DNA of 64,000 nucleotides from Nomia melanderi (GCF_051020985.1 NC_135001.1:23801896-23865895); one strand, 5' to 3'; counted from the stretch's first letter, positions 10,296 to 22,770 are shown. Made by a program: numbers and translations. Notes: generated from the sequence alone by a model not told the origin.

Positions 10296-13200
10296 ATGAA
10301 TTTGAAATCTAAATGGCTCTTCCTTGGAATACTGAATACCATCCTCCTTGAATATGGTAAATTCCTTCTTTTCGTACGCTAAGTCTACGGAACCCGTCGA
10401 TTTCCAATATGCAATACCTTGGTTTCGAAGCTACAACTTTCCCGATTTATATAAACGAACGAGCGTAGTTCTCTGGGAACAGTAGAATAAAGTGTAGAAT
10501 TGCAGGTTTAACACCAGAACTACCGTACAAAATGGTTTCGAGTACTGTAATGAATGTCTGAAGAAACTGGAAATAATCTATTGTTACAGGTTTCATAGGA
10601 ATATTGCATATTAATCGTATTAAATGCTCGGTAGTTCTAGTGTTAATGGATCTTTTATTTAACCAGAGTGTGATAACCTTTTTCCGATACAGTGTTTAAT
10701 CGATCTGTTGCGCTACGAGGGTAGGATTTCTTTTATCAGACAAATATTCCGGAGAAATATTGAGTAGCTTTTATGTTGAATAGTTTCATATTTTTGTATT
10801 TTTTATAGTGGACGAGAATTTGTCGTGTTAAGTCTATCAGTCTATAGTGGATAAAATAGATTTTCTCGTGGAATTGGCAGTAACTTAAAAATGAAGTATC
10901 CATGGCAGATCTAAAAAATTCCTGTATTTAAACTATCGAAGATATCAGTTCTCTTATCAATGTGTCTTTCTGCTCGCGTACGATTCAGTGCACCTGCAAA
11001 TGCTGCAATAAATCAACTGAAGGGATACGTGCTTCGTTATATTTTTCTGCTTGCATTTTCTTTCGATAGATTTTCTGACCAAGTGTCAAAGGTCACGAGA
11101 AACGTTGAAAGTGTGTTCCATCACGCACTGAATCGAAAAGAAATAAAATATCGAAACATTAACACGTTGATTGATATTGAAAATAATTATTAATGATTTG
11201 GTATTGTAACACTCATATTACAATGTCACCTAGATACAAATATTTATATATAAATATTTAGTATAAATATATAGATGTAAATATTCAATTAATATATAAA
11301 TATACATGCTCATGTTACTAAATATTTTCATTTGACATCGGTTTCCTTATTGTAAATGTTCTTCGGTAATTTAAAAGCTCCAGTCGTCGGTGACCCCTAT
11401 GGCAATCGACGCGTTAAGCGTTTCCCATCTGAATTCTGGTTCCCAATTACATTCGGAAAAATTCGAGTTTTCCCAGAAGTCCGGAGACTACGGACTAAGC
11501 GTTAACGAAACGAACGATCCAGGTTCCACGAAATCGACGATGGAAGAACCAGAAGAGTTCGCCGGTTTAAAGATTCATTCGCCATCCTCTCACGTCGCTC
11601 TTTCCGGGGACCTCACCGTGTTCATCGCGAAGACGGAGCAATTATCGGAAGACGTGTCGTACAGTAACGAGTTAAATAGGGTAGACGGCGAAGATAGCGA
11701 GCTACTAGACAATTTTCCTAACGAATCGCCTCTATTGCGGTAAGCCGATGCTAAATCGGGGAGAAGATCGAATTATGCCTCGTCGCACAGTGCCGTTTAT
11801 GGAGAACACTCGAGAAATTGAATACTATCAGAGATACAAATGAATGATTTAATAATTTCCAATGACAATCGATGAATCTTTATCTTCGAAATGATAATCA
11901 TTTTGTATGGCAGGTATTACTTAGCAACGTATCGACAATCTTGATTTTTCGTTACGCGAGCAGTCGAATTTTCGGGTTTGTCCAGAGACGGCACTGTGCG
12001 TCGTTGGAATATAAAGAAATGTCATTACCTTGGAATCATACTAACCACTCTTATCATTTGTAGAATATTGTACCTCTTTAACGACGTATCACAGTTAATC
12101 GGAGAAATTCAATTAGAGAAGTTGCCTTCAGAAAACGAGACCGTCTCGATTGTAATTCCTTGCGGGTATTTCACTCGCGGCGGTATCTACGCTCTGCGAT
12201 TAGAGTACAAATACAAAAATTTGACAGTGCCTGTTTCCTCCCTTTATCAGGTTCGAAGTATTGCTAATATTTCATCTTTATTATAGATTCGTTCGCGTCG
12301 ATTGATTTCATTTCTTTCTTTCTTTTTCGAGGGAAACACTGTGAACGCACAGTTCTCTCTGTTCGCACGTTTTCATTTGACAGATCATATCTACGCTCGT
12401 GTTTAATTTCAATGCGATAATCGTGTACCATTTGATCCGTAGACGAGTAAAATCCTAGACGTGAAGTGGCCGACGCCGAAAATTTTCTTAGAGTCACAAG
12501 TGATCGATACATATCCGAACAAACGTGTTGCGACAACTATAAAATACGACGAGACGAGTTGCAGTCCTTTGGAAAATGTTCCTGTAGCTGTCTACATTTT
12601 ACAGTTAATATATTGTGGGTCTAGCGTGACTGCTTGTTATTTACAGAATAATACTCACACACAGGTAAACATATAAATAAATTAATGCGGGGATGAATGC
12701 GCGAATGGACGATGAGCATGTGTGGATGAACTTGGAATATTTTAGGGTACATTGATTCTTTAAATTGATTCCTCGCTAGTCGAATAATCGTGGTCATGTG
12801 GATACATATTGTTAAGTAAGATTAATCTTTGGAACTTGTTAATTTCATCCGATTCTTTAGATTCTCTACTACGAAGAAGTAAGAGGCTTTATTCCGTCGA
12901 AGACTGTTTTTTTTCGGTGTGAATTTTTCGGGCTGCCGGGCAACTACGCGATCCGGCTGAAAGCTTCGAATCTGAATCCTACAGCACCGAATACTAGTTT
13001 GTATTTCAAGGTAACAAATTCACATTCGTCCATGTACAATTGACTTCTTATTCTTTAGTCTTCCATTGTCTATTCAAGTCAACGACAATACATCATTTCC
13101 CATCGAGTAATACATTTATTCGAAGTCTCCAATGATACACAGTGGAAAACTGAATTGTTTAAATTATTTTGACATGTAGCGCTCTTGTAGTACCGATAGT

Positions 13201-16200
13201 TTCGAGATAGGAAACGGGAAATCGGTGATTTTTATTATGAGCCCAGCGTTGATCATTTTATCCTTTAAAATCGCAGGTGAACTGGTCGGAGGAGTTCAAG
13301 CTGACGGTCCACGCGAGATCGATATATCCTTGCGAAGGGCCAGGTGGTGTGGCCGTCCTTTTCGAATATCCTTCCTGTCGCCTGGAAGGCGATCGTGTTC
13401 GCGTTTACGGTCGGCTGAGGGCTGATGTCACTTCCGTCGCCTCACCTTCCAGTCTTCACTACATCACCGAGTCGAGATCGATCCCCGGCAAACACTCGTT
13501 GACGTTCGATTGCGATCTGTTCACGGAGAAATACGTCGAGTACTGCTTCATCTACGTCAGCCAGGCGATCACGGGCGCTATGATGGACGTTAAAATAACT
13601 TGCATACCCACCTTCCCTTTTCAAGGTAGACTTCAATCTTTCATTCTCGACTGCGAGCGTGGAAGTCTTGCGAGAACGCAAGATCTTTCGCAACAATTCA
13701 ACAAATTAATTATGCTAAATGTACCGGCACTTTGTGTGCACTTGTTTCTAACGGTTAAATAATCGGTTGTGAATGAAGGTAAAGAAATTAACCCTTTGCG
13801 GACGAAGACTCTGTAAAGTACACAAAGCTTGGAACATTTGAAGCTAAATTATACATCGAATGCTTAAACAACAGTAAAAAGGGAACTATACACCGATCAC
13901 TTGCTATTCAAGTAATTAAGTCATTCGTCTGCAACTTAGTATTCCAAATATGAACATTTCATCTGATCGAAATGACGTTCGTTCGCAAAGGATTAAACGG
14001 CTTCTCTTAGTAAGAACGGAAAGAAACATTTTAATTAATGAATGTTCACTTGCATAGAAGGCGACATCGCTGGGTGGGGACCTTGGAGTCCTTGGAGTCC
14101 GTGCAGCAGCTCCTGTTTCGGCGGAATTCGAAATCGTTATCGCTTCTGCGACACGCCGCCCCCGAAGTACGGGGCTAAATTCTGCCAGGTAATTGATTTC
14201 TCGGTAATTAACACTAGAACCACCGGACGAGTCGAAATCACTGATTCCCGAGGTTCTTCGAGGAATTATTAACCCTTAACGGAGCAATGCCGCCGTATAA
14301 GCGGCGCGGCAGTGTTACCTTCTGGGTCCGATGCCGACAATATGGCGGCGGAAAACATTTCATTATTTTGATCACTGTTGTTCTTGTGATATTTACAATT
14401 AACACGTCGAGTATCGCGTTAGCTCGCACGTTACCGTATTTTCTGACAAGTCAACGTCTATTTTGCTATTGAAACATTGTTTCTCTTTTTATACGCGAAT
14501 TCGTCAGCGTTCGAACGATTTGTGCGATTCACAGCGGAAATAACGTTTGCTTGTAAACCACACAGGGAAAAGCGGTGGAAACGAAGTTCTGCGGGAGAAT
14601 ATTCTCGGACGATCTGGACAAAAGCGAGTGGCACAATCGAATCGACAGCGGCGACTGCCACGGGGCAGTTTTGGCTGCGACCAAGCCAGAAATTGCGGCT
14701 GAAATCGGATCGCAGTGTCGTTGCGGCTGTCGCGTTAGATTAGAGGAGCAACTTTCTAGAAAAATTCTTGGAGCGAATACTCAGTCGTGCCCTGGCCGGT
14801 CGTTTTGGCTCTTGCAGGTAATAATCCTCGTTTAGATTATCATTAACGATCGATGTGTATTATATAGAAATCCAATTATCATACACAGATATTATACACA
14901 GATATTATACACAGATATTAACCTATAATTGATCGCAAATCTATCTCTGTTTATTTAGGCACGAGCAAACTTCGTGATCGGCTTACACTTAGACCAATTA
15001 CAATTCCCTTGCCCGGGACAATACTTCCGTGTCCGGGACGGCAACTCTCTGAGTGCGGATCTCTTGACCGACGTTGCCTCGGATAAAATGCAACCCACCG
15101 CGAAAACGTTGATCAGCACGGGAGAAAATTTATTGTTGGAGTTTTTCAGCGACGAACTCACGGCTTCCGGAGACGCTTGTATCGGTGGTTTTCTTGCTCA
15201 CGCTGCCATTCTAGGTAAAATCATGTTTCTTACAAAGAAGATTTCTTCCGCATCGTTTTGAAATAGATCGACGTTTCGTGTATTGAATGCGTTGTGCTTC
15301 GATTGCAGATAAAAAGTATTTAAAAAGGAATGGGAGCATAACCGTTGTGCCTTTAGAGATTGACCCGGCGGATGCGGAAAGCGAATGGTTCTTTTGGAAA
15401 CCAGCGCATTTAGTGACCGCGTTGCTTTTGATACTGATGTTCGTCGTCTCCATTATCTTGACGCTGCAATTTGTTATAAAGTACAGGAAGTATCGTATCG
15501 CCGAAGACATGGACTCCTTCAGCGACGTCTCCGGTAAGACATCTTGGCTGGCCTTCTGATGAAATAACTCTAGAATCGATGCCAATCGCCCGAATATCTC
15601 TATTTCGATTAGAATTAATGCCCGGAAGATCGAAATTTCTGTCGACGAGCACCATTATATCAGACGTGATATCAATGATAGAAGCGACCGTGAAAGATGC
15701 GCCGAAGGACACTGTATGCGAGACAGAAGAACGTTACAACAGTACTGAGACGTTAACCGGGTAAGAATGCTAATGAACTGTCAATAATGCGTCGGTATCG
15801 AGTAATCGTGAGTATGGAAAGTTTCTTACAAATTTATATTTTTTAAATCAAACCTTAACAACTACACTCGAAGGAATATTTATTAGCTGTCATCGAATGA
15901 ACATAGTTAAAGGTCAAAATAACTATTATCTGAAAAATATAGGTACCAAGACGGTTCCACAGTGAGCTCTAGCACGTTGAAGTTGAACAACACTATGGAA
16001 AGTTCGTCGGATAAGACAATAACATCGATCAAATCAAACTGTGATAAATTATTATCAGCCTCCAGTATCTTCGTTCTGAAAAAGCCGGAAGTGAAATATG
16101 CTTACCCTGTAAAGTAAGTTTCGTTCTTATTCGATTCTCTTTAGAATTTAATCGGTCAGATGCCAACGTGGTTAAGCGCATCAAAAATCGAGATAATTCA

Positions 16201-19200
16201 TGTTTTCTAAGACGTTGGTTTTATAAACTTTTGGTTTATCAATTTTAATAGAAAAATATATAAAGTCTATCTCAAAGGGTAGGCTCTGCAACAATAGAAT
16301 ATTCTTTACCCACTAAAATTGTAAAAAATCAGCAAATATAAATATCGCATTCGCTTCTGAGACTCAATTGTCATTCATACAATTCAAACGTGTGTACATT
16401 AAGCATAGATATTTCCTCCGTGAAATATTTCCTCTATTGAACATTTACTGAAACGGTCATCATCGACACAGATTAGAAACGTGTTTAGTTTTTTTAAAGG
16501 ATTTCAGTACATTCCCATAATTAATACTGAAATCAATAACGCGAAACTTTCACGGTATAATTGCTACACAGATTGCGGACGATAGACTTCGATAATTCAG
16601 AAGCGAAGCCATTGAAGTTAGACGACGAGAAACTCCAAAACGACAGAAGCAATTTGAATACGAGCCAGAGTAACGAGACGAACTCCTCGAACGAAGAGAA
16701 GGTGTGTTTCCGAACGTCCAACGGATTCTCCTTACTTTTTTAACACTTAGGCGACTGCCTAAAAAGAATAGTGTTAATATACAATTATTCTGTTATTCAT
16801 TTATACGTGTTCGTTGATCGACCGCACTTTCCCAAGCAGCAGCAATCGTCTCCGGAAAGCGTGCTTTCCAGTCCGTCGACTTTAGGGAGCGGAAAGGAGA
16901 CGAAAGAGAGAAGGAACCGCGAGAAACTGCTGCAAGGGCCAGGCTCGGAGTTCAGTTTAGCGAATCCCGACTCCGAAATGGAAATAGATTATTACGATTA
17001 CAACGTGGCGAATGCCAGCGCCGTTCCTGGATCCTATTTAGGAATGGATCCCGCTTTCCTCGTGTGGATACCGCCTGTCGACGAGTTCAAGCTCGACGCG
17101 GATGAACTGATCTTAGGGTAATTATCATAATTATCCTAGCAATCGTTGTTCTAAGTGGTAAGTGGCTGATACTTTGAAAATGACGATCGAACAAATGTAC
17201 AAGCCCGATGTTAACCTTTTGCGGAGGGATGTTTCTTAATAGAAATATTTAACATTTCTTTACGAGGCGAAGACGATCTTTGAGACTAATTCAACGACTA
17301 ATTCGAAGAGAAATCACAGCAATGCTGTTTTATTCCAATGTTTCACGTATCGAGGCATTATACGAAGTTTAACATTAAATATCACATTCTATAGTTTTAC
17401 TGTGTCAAATCGAGTGGTGACTGAGAGTCACTGAAATGTTCATGTTTGCGACACTGAGCAGACAAATGATTTAACCCTTTGAACTCTGTAGGCTCCAATA
17501 TTGCACCAGTTACGATATTAAATATTTTAACGAACCTTATAGAAACTACCCTAAAATTATTAAATTTTCCACACATCCAAATTTTTCACTGAGAAGGAAA
17601 ATAAAAGATCGAAAAAATGTTATAGCATTTCTTATTTTCGCTGGGAATATAAAAAAGTAATTATTGAATGCCGTCGCATTATAGTTCACTCAGTTAAACC
17701 ATGATTATTCGGAAAGATTTCTATATTGTAAACAATGCTGCCTAACGCGGTGACACTCAGCTAGATGAACATGCAGCAATAATGCAATTCAATCGAATGA
17801 TTTAATATTGTATTCGCTCGATTTCGGTATTTTACTCTGTGAAATTATTTATCCAGGTTGCGTCTGTAATTTCTGTGTTACGTATCGATCGACGTGGCAC
17901 ACGAACGTGCCACTAAAATACCAGAAGGCACGCGACAATTAGATCCCAGCCGTATACGGGCGAACGATGCTATCGTGTCACGCGAAACGCGAAACGCGAA
18001 ACGCGACCCGGTGGGACTTGCGCCGGACATTACGCTGCAGCTAGGACGTTAGGGGGTTCAATTTACGGCGACCGACCCTTGCATTTATTCGGAATTCTTT
18101 GCGTTCTAATTCCTTCGTTGCAGTACTTGATTAATTAAACAAAATGGTTGACCATTTCGATAATTAGCACCACTGTGGAACGTATCGTTACTTTTTGTTG
18201 TGCTCGTTATTTTTATTGTTTTGGTAATGTGTGACTTATTTAATGTATACTCTTTTGTTTGAAATTGTATTCGATGTATTCTTGTTTTATTGTTGTTTTC
18301 ATCGTATTGATAATGTATTTATCGAATTGAGAGTTTTATAGATTCATAGATTCATAGATTCACAGATTCACAGATTTATAGATTCATAGATCCATAGATT
18401 CATAGATTCATAGATTCATAGATCCATAGATTCATGGATTCACAGATTCATAGATTCATAGATTTATTCGAAACATACTCCTTTAAATGATCTCAATTTA
18501 TCAAACTCCACTGAATTATTTTGTGATTTCTTTAAATATGCACCTTTTACCATCCCCCAAAGCGATAAGATTACCAAGTAATAGTACCAGTTAATATAAA
18601 TTTCTTTACAGAAGCAAAAGGAATTCTATTTTGACTCTCGAAACCGAAGGCGCCGCGTTAACTCCATCCGAGTACAGAAGAATGAAGTTATCCAATTTCG
18701 AGGATTTCGGATTTGACTTGCAACAAGGGTAAAAATTCAAATGTTGATCCTAATGTCTCATTGATTTTACTCACAAACATGCATCATGTTTATTGTTGAA
18801 TAGAAACGAAAAATGAGTAGCATGTAGTAAGTGTAACGGTTAGACTGCAGAATTTATGCGGTTATAACAGGAAAAGAATATTAATCGAGATCCCATATAA
18901 TTGTTATTTCTTTAGAGCCTTTACTAGACTTTAGAACTTTTCGTAGTATTTAATTACGCTAAGAATTATCCGAGAAAAATCACTAAATTTCCATAAACAT
19001 CCGCAGTCTAACGATGTCTCCAGGCCCTATGCAAACGATGAGCGTCCAAATTAACGATACAACTATCGAATCAAATGTTACTCAAATTTCATTCGAATAA
19101 GAACGTTGAAACCGTCGGAACAAACACGGTTCGACGAACGTTCGGTATTCGATGAATTTCAGCGTGGAATAAAACTGAAATTAACATCGATAAATTGTTG

Positions 19201-21478
19201 CATGAACGATACGCGTAATACTACCACTCGACAAATGAACTTTGAAGCTTTATGTTCCCTGTAAACGATGTGTCCCATTGCCTTGCATAAAAGTAACTAA
19301 GTTTTTCCTGCTAGCGACAGATATTTGCATACAGGGGAGAAATACTGCCACAATTTTAATTACGTAAATCTAAATCGGGACGACCCCTCTGGAAATTCGA
19401 AAGCGAGAACATACGAAAAATTATTTCCCGTTCGAAAAATTCTGGAAGATTCCAGCGTTAAAGTCAGCATGGAATCTATATCTGGCGCTCTTGAACATAA
19501 ACAGTATTGCGTTATTCCGAACAGGAGGTGAGCTAATAACAATTATTTACGTAAATGTCGCTTTTGTGGTGCGCAAAGCTTCTTAAACGGACGACGAACA
19601 ATCGTTCCTCTCTTTGAGCTAATGTGTGAAACTTTACAAATGATTACATCTATCGATTTAACCGTATTCGCGATTCTTTCTCTTCTATGCATCGAATAAA
19701 TGTAAAATCATTCAACGATAACATTACCGTAGAAACATTACGATTTGCTAACGCTAACCAACGAAATTTCTCACGATCAACTCGAAATTGTTCAAGGATC
19801 GAGCTCACCCTTTCAAAATTGTCTCGCGTTCGCTCCGAGATCTCGCGCACGCACTTCGCGTAGTTCCGTTGCCATCAGAATTTTCGAATTAGAAATCTTT
19901 TCTTGTAAATCGATGTTCCTTCTACTCTGTTGTACTTCAAGTTTGTGCATGATCTGTGTGTGTGCGCGTGTGTCGTTGCTCCTCGAACAGCATGTATACT
20001 TTCCCTTCAATGTCCACCTGTCGATCACTCTGTAAACAATCTTATATCTACCTGCAAAATACATGTTATAACAGAACCTCTCTTTTCGTCCGTGGAAGTA
20101 GTTGTTATTGTTATATTATTATTACTATCACCATCGAAGCACAGTCCTACGCTCCAGATGAACAAATAAATCACTCAGAAGCCAAAGGTTAAGTCGATTT
20201 GTCGATATTTTCTGATTTTTCTCCATATTTATGAAACAAATAACGTTCTGTTCAGTTATTCGAGGCTTATATTGGAAATGGCTGATTAACAGAACAGTAC
20301 ATATCTGACAGTGTCACTTTATTATAACTTTGAAAAACACGTCTAGGTCTTTCAAGTTCTCGAATGCGAATGAATCGGACCCGAAAGTAAGTTGGGGTGC
20401 GGTTTTGATTGCCTATCGCCTTTTAGACTAAAGATATCTGGCTGCCTTTCTATCGCCTTTGTTTAAACTAAAGATACACAAACGTTGAGCATTTTTGCTT
20501 TCGCTAGCTTAGCATCAGTAATAATTCAACAGCTTCACTCGTCTCTTCGTTTTCCCTAGATCAGAACGCCCTTCTTATAGCTCCCGACATGTTCTACACT
20601 AATTTCAGAAGCCGAACCATTAATTTTCTCAATTTTCCTCTCCGCGCTTAACCGCAGGCTTCCGAGCGACTCGAATAATTTCCCAAGGAACATTGCGTTC
20701 CCTTAACCCTTTCGTTACGGCAGTCTGCTCCGCTGGAGTGACGCCACTGTACGGAACTTAGGTCTTTCAACGCTACGTTGTCATTCGTATAACATATTTG
20801 GAGATTTTGCAATTATTATAAACAAAAATACAATTACCACGTTGACCATGTTGTACCACGCTGACGCTCGTACGCACAGGTCATCGCGTGGATGCCGTCT
20901 ACGTCCGGCGCTCGTAACGAAAGGGTTAAACACACCGTCGAAACTTTCCCCTCGACCAGTGACCCGAGGAACGTTCGTTCACCGTTTGCACTTTCCTCCC
21001 CAGGGTGCGCACGGACAAAGAGAGCGAGCCCTGCGAAGAGTCGAACTCGCCGAGAAGCGTCGGCAGCCCCATAAGCGGGCACGGGGAGTCCCGCAAAGAC
21101 AGGTCGATCTCCGCGCCGAGAAAAGCACTGCAGGAGGAAGCTCTGCTGTCGAAGGCGAAGCACGGCCCGAAGCAGAAAACGATCTCGCGAGGCGCGGAGG
21201 AGGACGAGAACGTGTCGTGCAAGTACAAGGAATTGACCGAGTGCGCCGAGCCGTTGGTGCACAAGAAGGACATGGTGAACATACCGATGACGGAGCTGTC
21301 CGGCAGTCCACTGACCAATTTCGCGCAGGTGCGCAAGCTGAACAACAAGGAGGCCGACAAGCCGTTCAACGTCGAGACCCACCATTACGGGATAGAGACG
21401 TTCTGCATGAAGCAGGGCTCGTTCTGCGATCAGAACATCAGGTTCGTCGACGACGACGACGACGATTACATCGACTGA
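10296..21478 (+). CDS. Single-pass membrane protein with one thrombospondin type-1 repeat (THSD1-like)
   Basis: Exons: candidate signal exon 10296-10356 (or to 10373), then about 11384-11739, 12064-12250, 12443-12664, 12861-13010, 13277-13625, 14058-14188, 14566-14817, 14959-15214, 15309-15533, 15574-15760, 15943-16113, 16572-16701, 16837-17117, 18612-18728, 19315-19527 and 21004-21478; about 1230 residues without the signal exon. The signal exon reads MNLKSKWLFLGILNTILLEY, a good signal peptide. Next comes a Cys-containing beta-rich ectodomain. The TSP1 repeat is in 14058-14188 (WGPWSPWSPCSSSC). A Cys-rich, possibly CUB-like region follows, then one membrane helix in 15309-15533 (LVTALLLILMFVVSIIL). 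A long Ser/acidic cytoplasmic tail ends in DDDDDDYID. One TSP1 just outside a single membrane span resembles vertebrate THSD1; the extra domain between them does not. Weak point: the signal exon ends in phase 1 at the better donor while the next exon needs phase 0. Confidence 0.72.
10508..10646. mobile_element. TTAA-flanked MITE, family II (TIR TTAACACYAGAACTACCG)
   Basis: The 139-base element starts TTAACACCAGAACTACCG and ends CGGTAGTTCTAGTGTTAA, an 18-base inverted repeat with one mismatch. It lies in the first large intron of the THSD1-like gene. A start resembling this terminus (TTAACACTAGAACCACCGG) occurs at about 14208 without a clear partner. There is no coding capacity; a piggyBac-like origin is inferred from the TTAA ends. 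Confidence 0.75.
11159..11417. mobile_element. TTAA-flanked MITE, family I; right end overlaps an apparent THSD1-like exon
   Basis: The left end reads TTAACACGTTGATTGATA; the right end reads CCTATGGCAATCGACGCGTTAA. These match the family I termini at 305-308 and 24588-24825. Length is 259 bases with an AT-rich core. The right 34 bases fall inside the open coding frame that starts near 11384. Confidence 0.65.
13788..13996. mobile_element. TTAA-flanked MITE, family III (TIR TTAACCCTTTGCGGACGAA)
   Basis: The left end is TTAACCCTTTGCGGACGAA; the right end is TTCGTTCGCAAAGGATTAA, a 19-base inverted repeat with two mismatches. It lies in the intron just before the TSP1 exon. Sequence near 17209-17475 resembles a degraded relative (TTAACCTTTTGCGGAGGG at the left; an inverted match around GAAATGTTCAT internally). 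Confidence 0.72.
14878..14920. repeat. Short tandem repeat, 13-bp unit ATACACAGATATT, three copies
   Basis: Three consecutive near-identical copies sit in the intron between the 14566-14817 and 14959-15214 exons of the THSD1-like gene. Confidence 0.85.
18335..18463. repeat. Minisatellite with about 10-bp unit (CATAGATTCA)
   Basis: More than ten consecutive units of the form CATAGATTCA, CACAGATTCA or CATAGATCCA. The array is intronic in the THSD1-like gene, between exons 16837-17117 and 18612-18728. Confidence 0.9.
19007..19100 (+). CDS. Possible alternative terminal exon of the THSD1-like gene
   Basis: This stretch follows an acceptor (catccgcag) and accepts the same phase 2 left by exon 18612-18728. 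It adds about 30 residues (LTMSPGPMQTMSVQIND onward) and stops with TAA at 19098-19100. The alternative path uses the acceptor at 19315, which has a much better pyrimidine tract, and continues to 21478. If used, the short form would lose the acidic C-terminal tail. The weak acceptor keeps confidence low. Confidence 0.35.
20172..20684. mobile_element. Inverted-repeat element, copy A of a two-copy family
   Basis: The left end (CACTCAGAAGCCAAAGGTTAAG) and right end (CTTAACCGCAGGCTTCCGAGCGACTCG) are imperfect inverted repeats. The region just inside the left end (TTAAGTCGATTTGTCGATA) and the right 65 bases match copy B at 22984-23590 in the same orientation. No protein is encoded. It lies in the last large intron of the THSD1-like gene. 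Confidence 0.55.
20703..20929. mobile_element. TTAA-flanked MITE, family IV (TIR TTAACCCTTTCGTTACG)
   Basis: The left end is TTAACCCTTTCGTTACGGC; the right end is GCTCGTAACGAAAGGGTTAA. They pair perfectly over 17 bases. The element is 227 bases, intronic, and ends 74 bases before the last THSD1-like exon. Confidence 0.78.
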
Positions 21479-22170
21479 ACGTGAAATCCGTCGGGTTTCG
21501 GTCACCGAAGTTGACGCTTCGACGCTCAAATCGGCTCTGGACGAGATTTCTTTTTTGTTCATTCGTTGGCTCTTGGGGAGATGGATTTCAGAGAGCAGGA
21601 GGAAATTATATTTTTTTATTTGAAATCCTAGGAATGTATGTCATTGTCCGATTACACAGGCTGTAAGAACTTTTTGTTTTTATCACGTGTAAGGACATAT
21701 CACTTTGGCTAGTTTTTCTTTTGCGGAATTCGTTGATTCGTCCTATTGGCTCATGCGAACCGAAGAAATATATATTGGTAGAATCTTTCGAAGGATTGCG
21801 GATTAACGAAAGATATAATTTTCAACGGAAACAAGAACGCGAGCGGAAAGGAAAGATCTCGTATCCGAGACAGATGTTCTAAACTAACCACGGAATTGAT
21901 TGCAATAAAAGTAAATAGTTTTAGACTCGAGTACGATTCCGGTGCGATTAAGTATTCTTAAGATCGCTGACAATTGCTGGAATCGAAGTCCAATCGTGTG
22001 TACATAGAAGCAATTATATTATTATCGGTATAGTAAAAATAGTACAAATTATACGGCACAGTACAATTATCCTCGGAACTCGATTATTTATTTATTTATA
22101 TATTTATACACTGTGACAGACTTCTAGGAAGTACATAACAATCTGACATGGCAATGCACCGAGCATCTAG

Positions 22171-22183
22171 AATAAAGAATAAA
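22171..22183 (+). terminator. Tandem polyadenylation signals, THSD1-like gene
   Basis: Two AATAAA hexamers at 22171-22176 and 22178-22183, about 700 bases after the stop codon at 21478. The intervening sequence has no gene and is best read as 3' UTR. Confidence 0.55.
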
Positions 22184-22770
22184 GAATATTGAATTTAAAC
22201 TACCCATATCGCTATTAAGGAACACAATGAACTAGTCGTTGCTAAACTTAATATTTTCTAATGGAATCCACTTTTTATACAAACTGTTCGTCGACGGAAA
22301 GAAAAAAAAATTCAGGAAATTCATTTCGATTATCTCGTGTACTTCGTACGTGAATATATTTCTATCGATTTCATATAGAACTATAGAATGTAATAAAATC
22401 GTGCGCAATGTGCTATGTATCTAGGTATGTATGTAAATGGTTATACACGTTTAGGAGTTTACTCGACGTTCAAATATACTGCGGTTCATTTTGTATTAAG
22501 CAACGTACGAATTATAGTTGCCGGTATATAAATGTATTTAATGTAAAAAGTTTCTATACTTCGTTACGTATTAAGTTATCGAGTAACTACCGAGTCCAGC
22601 CTGGATCGCGTGAGTTTTTCAATTTATATAACAACTCGTCAATTTTCTATCAACACTATCGTCATTAGATTTTTCGATTAGTTCGTCGTCCCATATTTTC
22701 GATACGTAAGTGTGACTTCATATATTACGCTACACGATCAACGTTATTATTCTCGCGAACGACGCGCCGT

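Noticed and set aside
9833..10312. 159-codon frame in the CpG-rich zone
   Set aside because: No homology or domain pattern; overlaps the better-supported signal exon in another frame and an antisense frame.
11978..12063. Upstream part of the frame at 11978-12286 as coding
   Set aside because: The join 11739/12064 keeps frame (R-ILYLFNDV) and uses good splice sites; the sequence before 12064 is intron.
20834..21562. 242-codon frame on the minus strand
   Set aside because: Antisense to the last THSD1-like exon, which joins upstream exons in phase; no homology on this strand.
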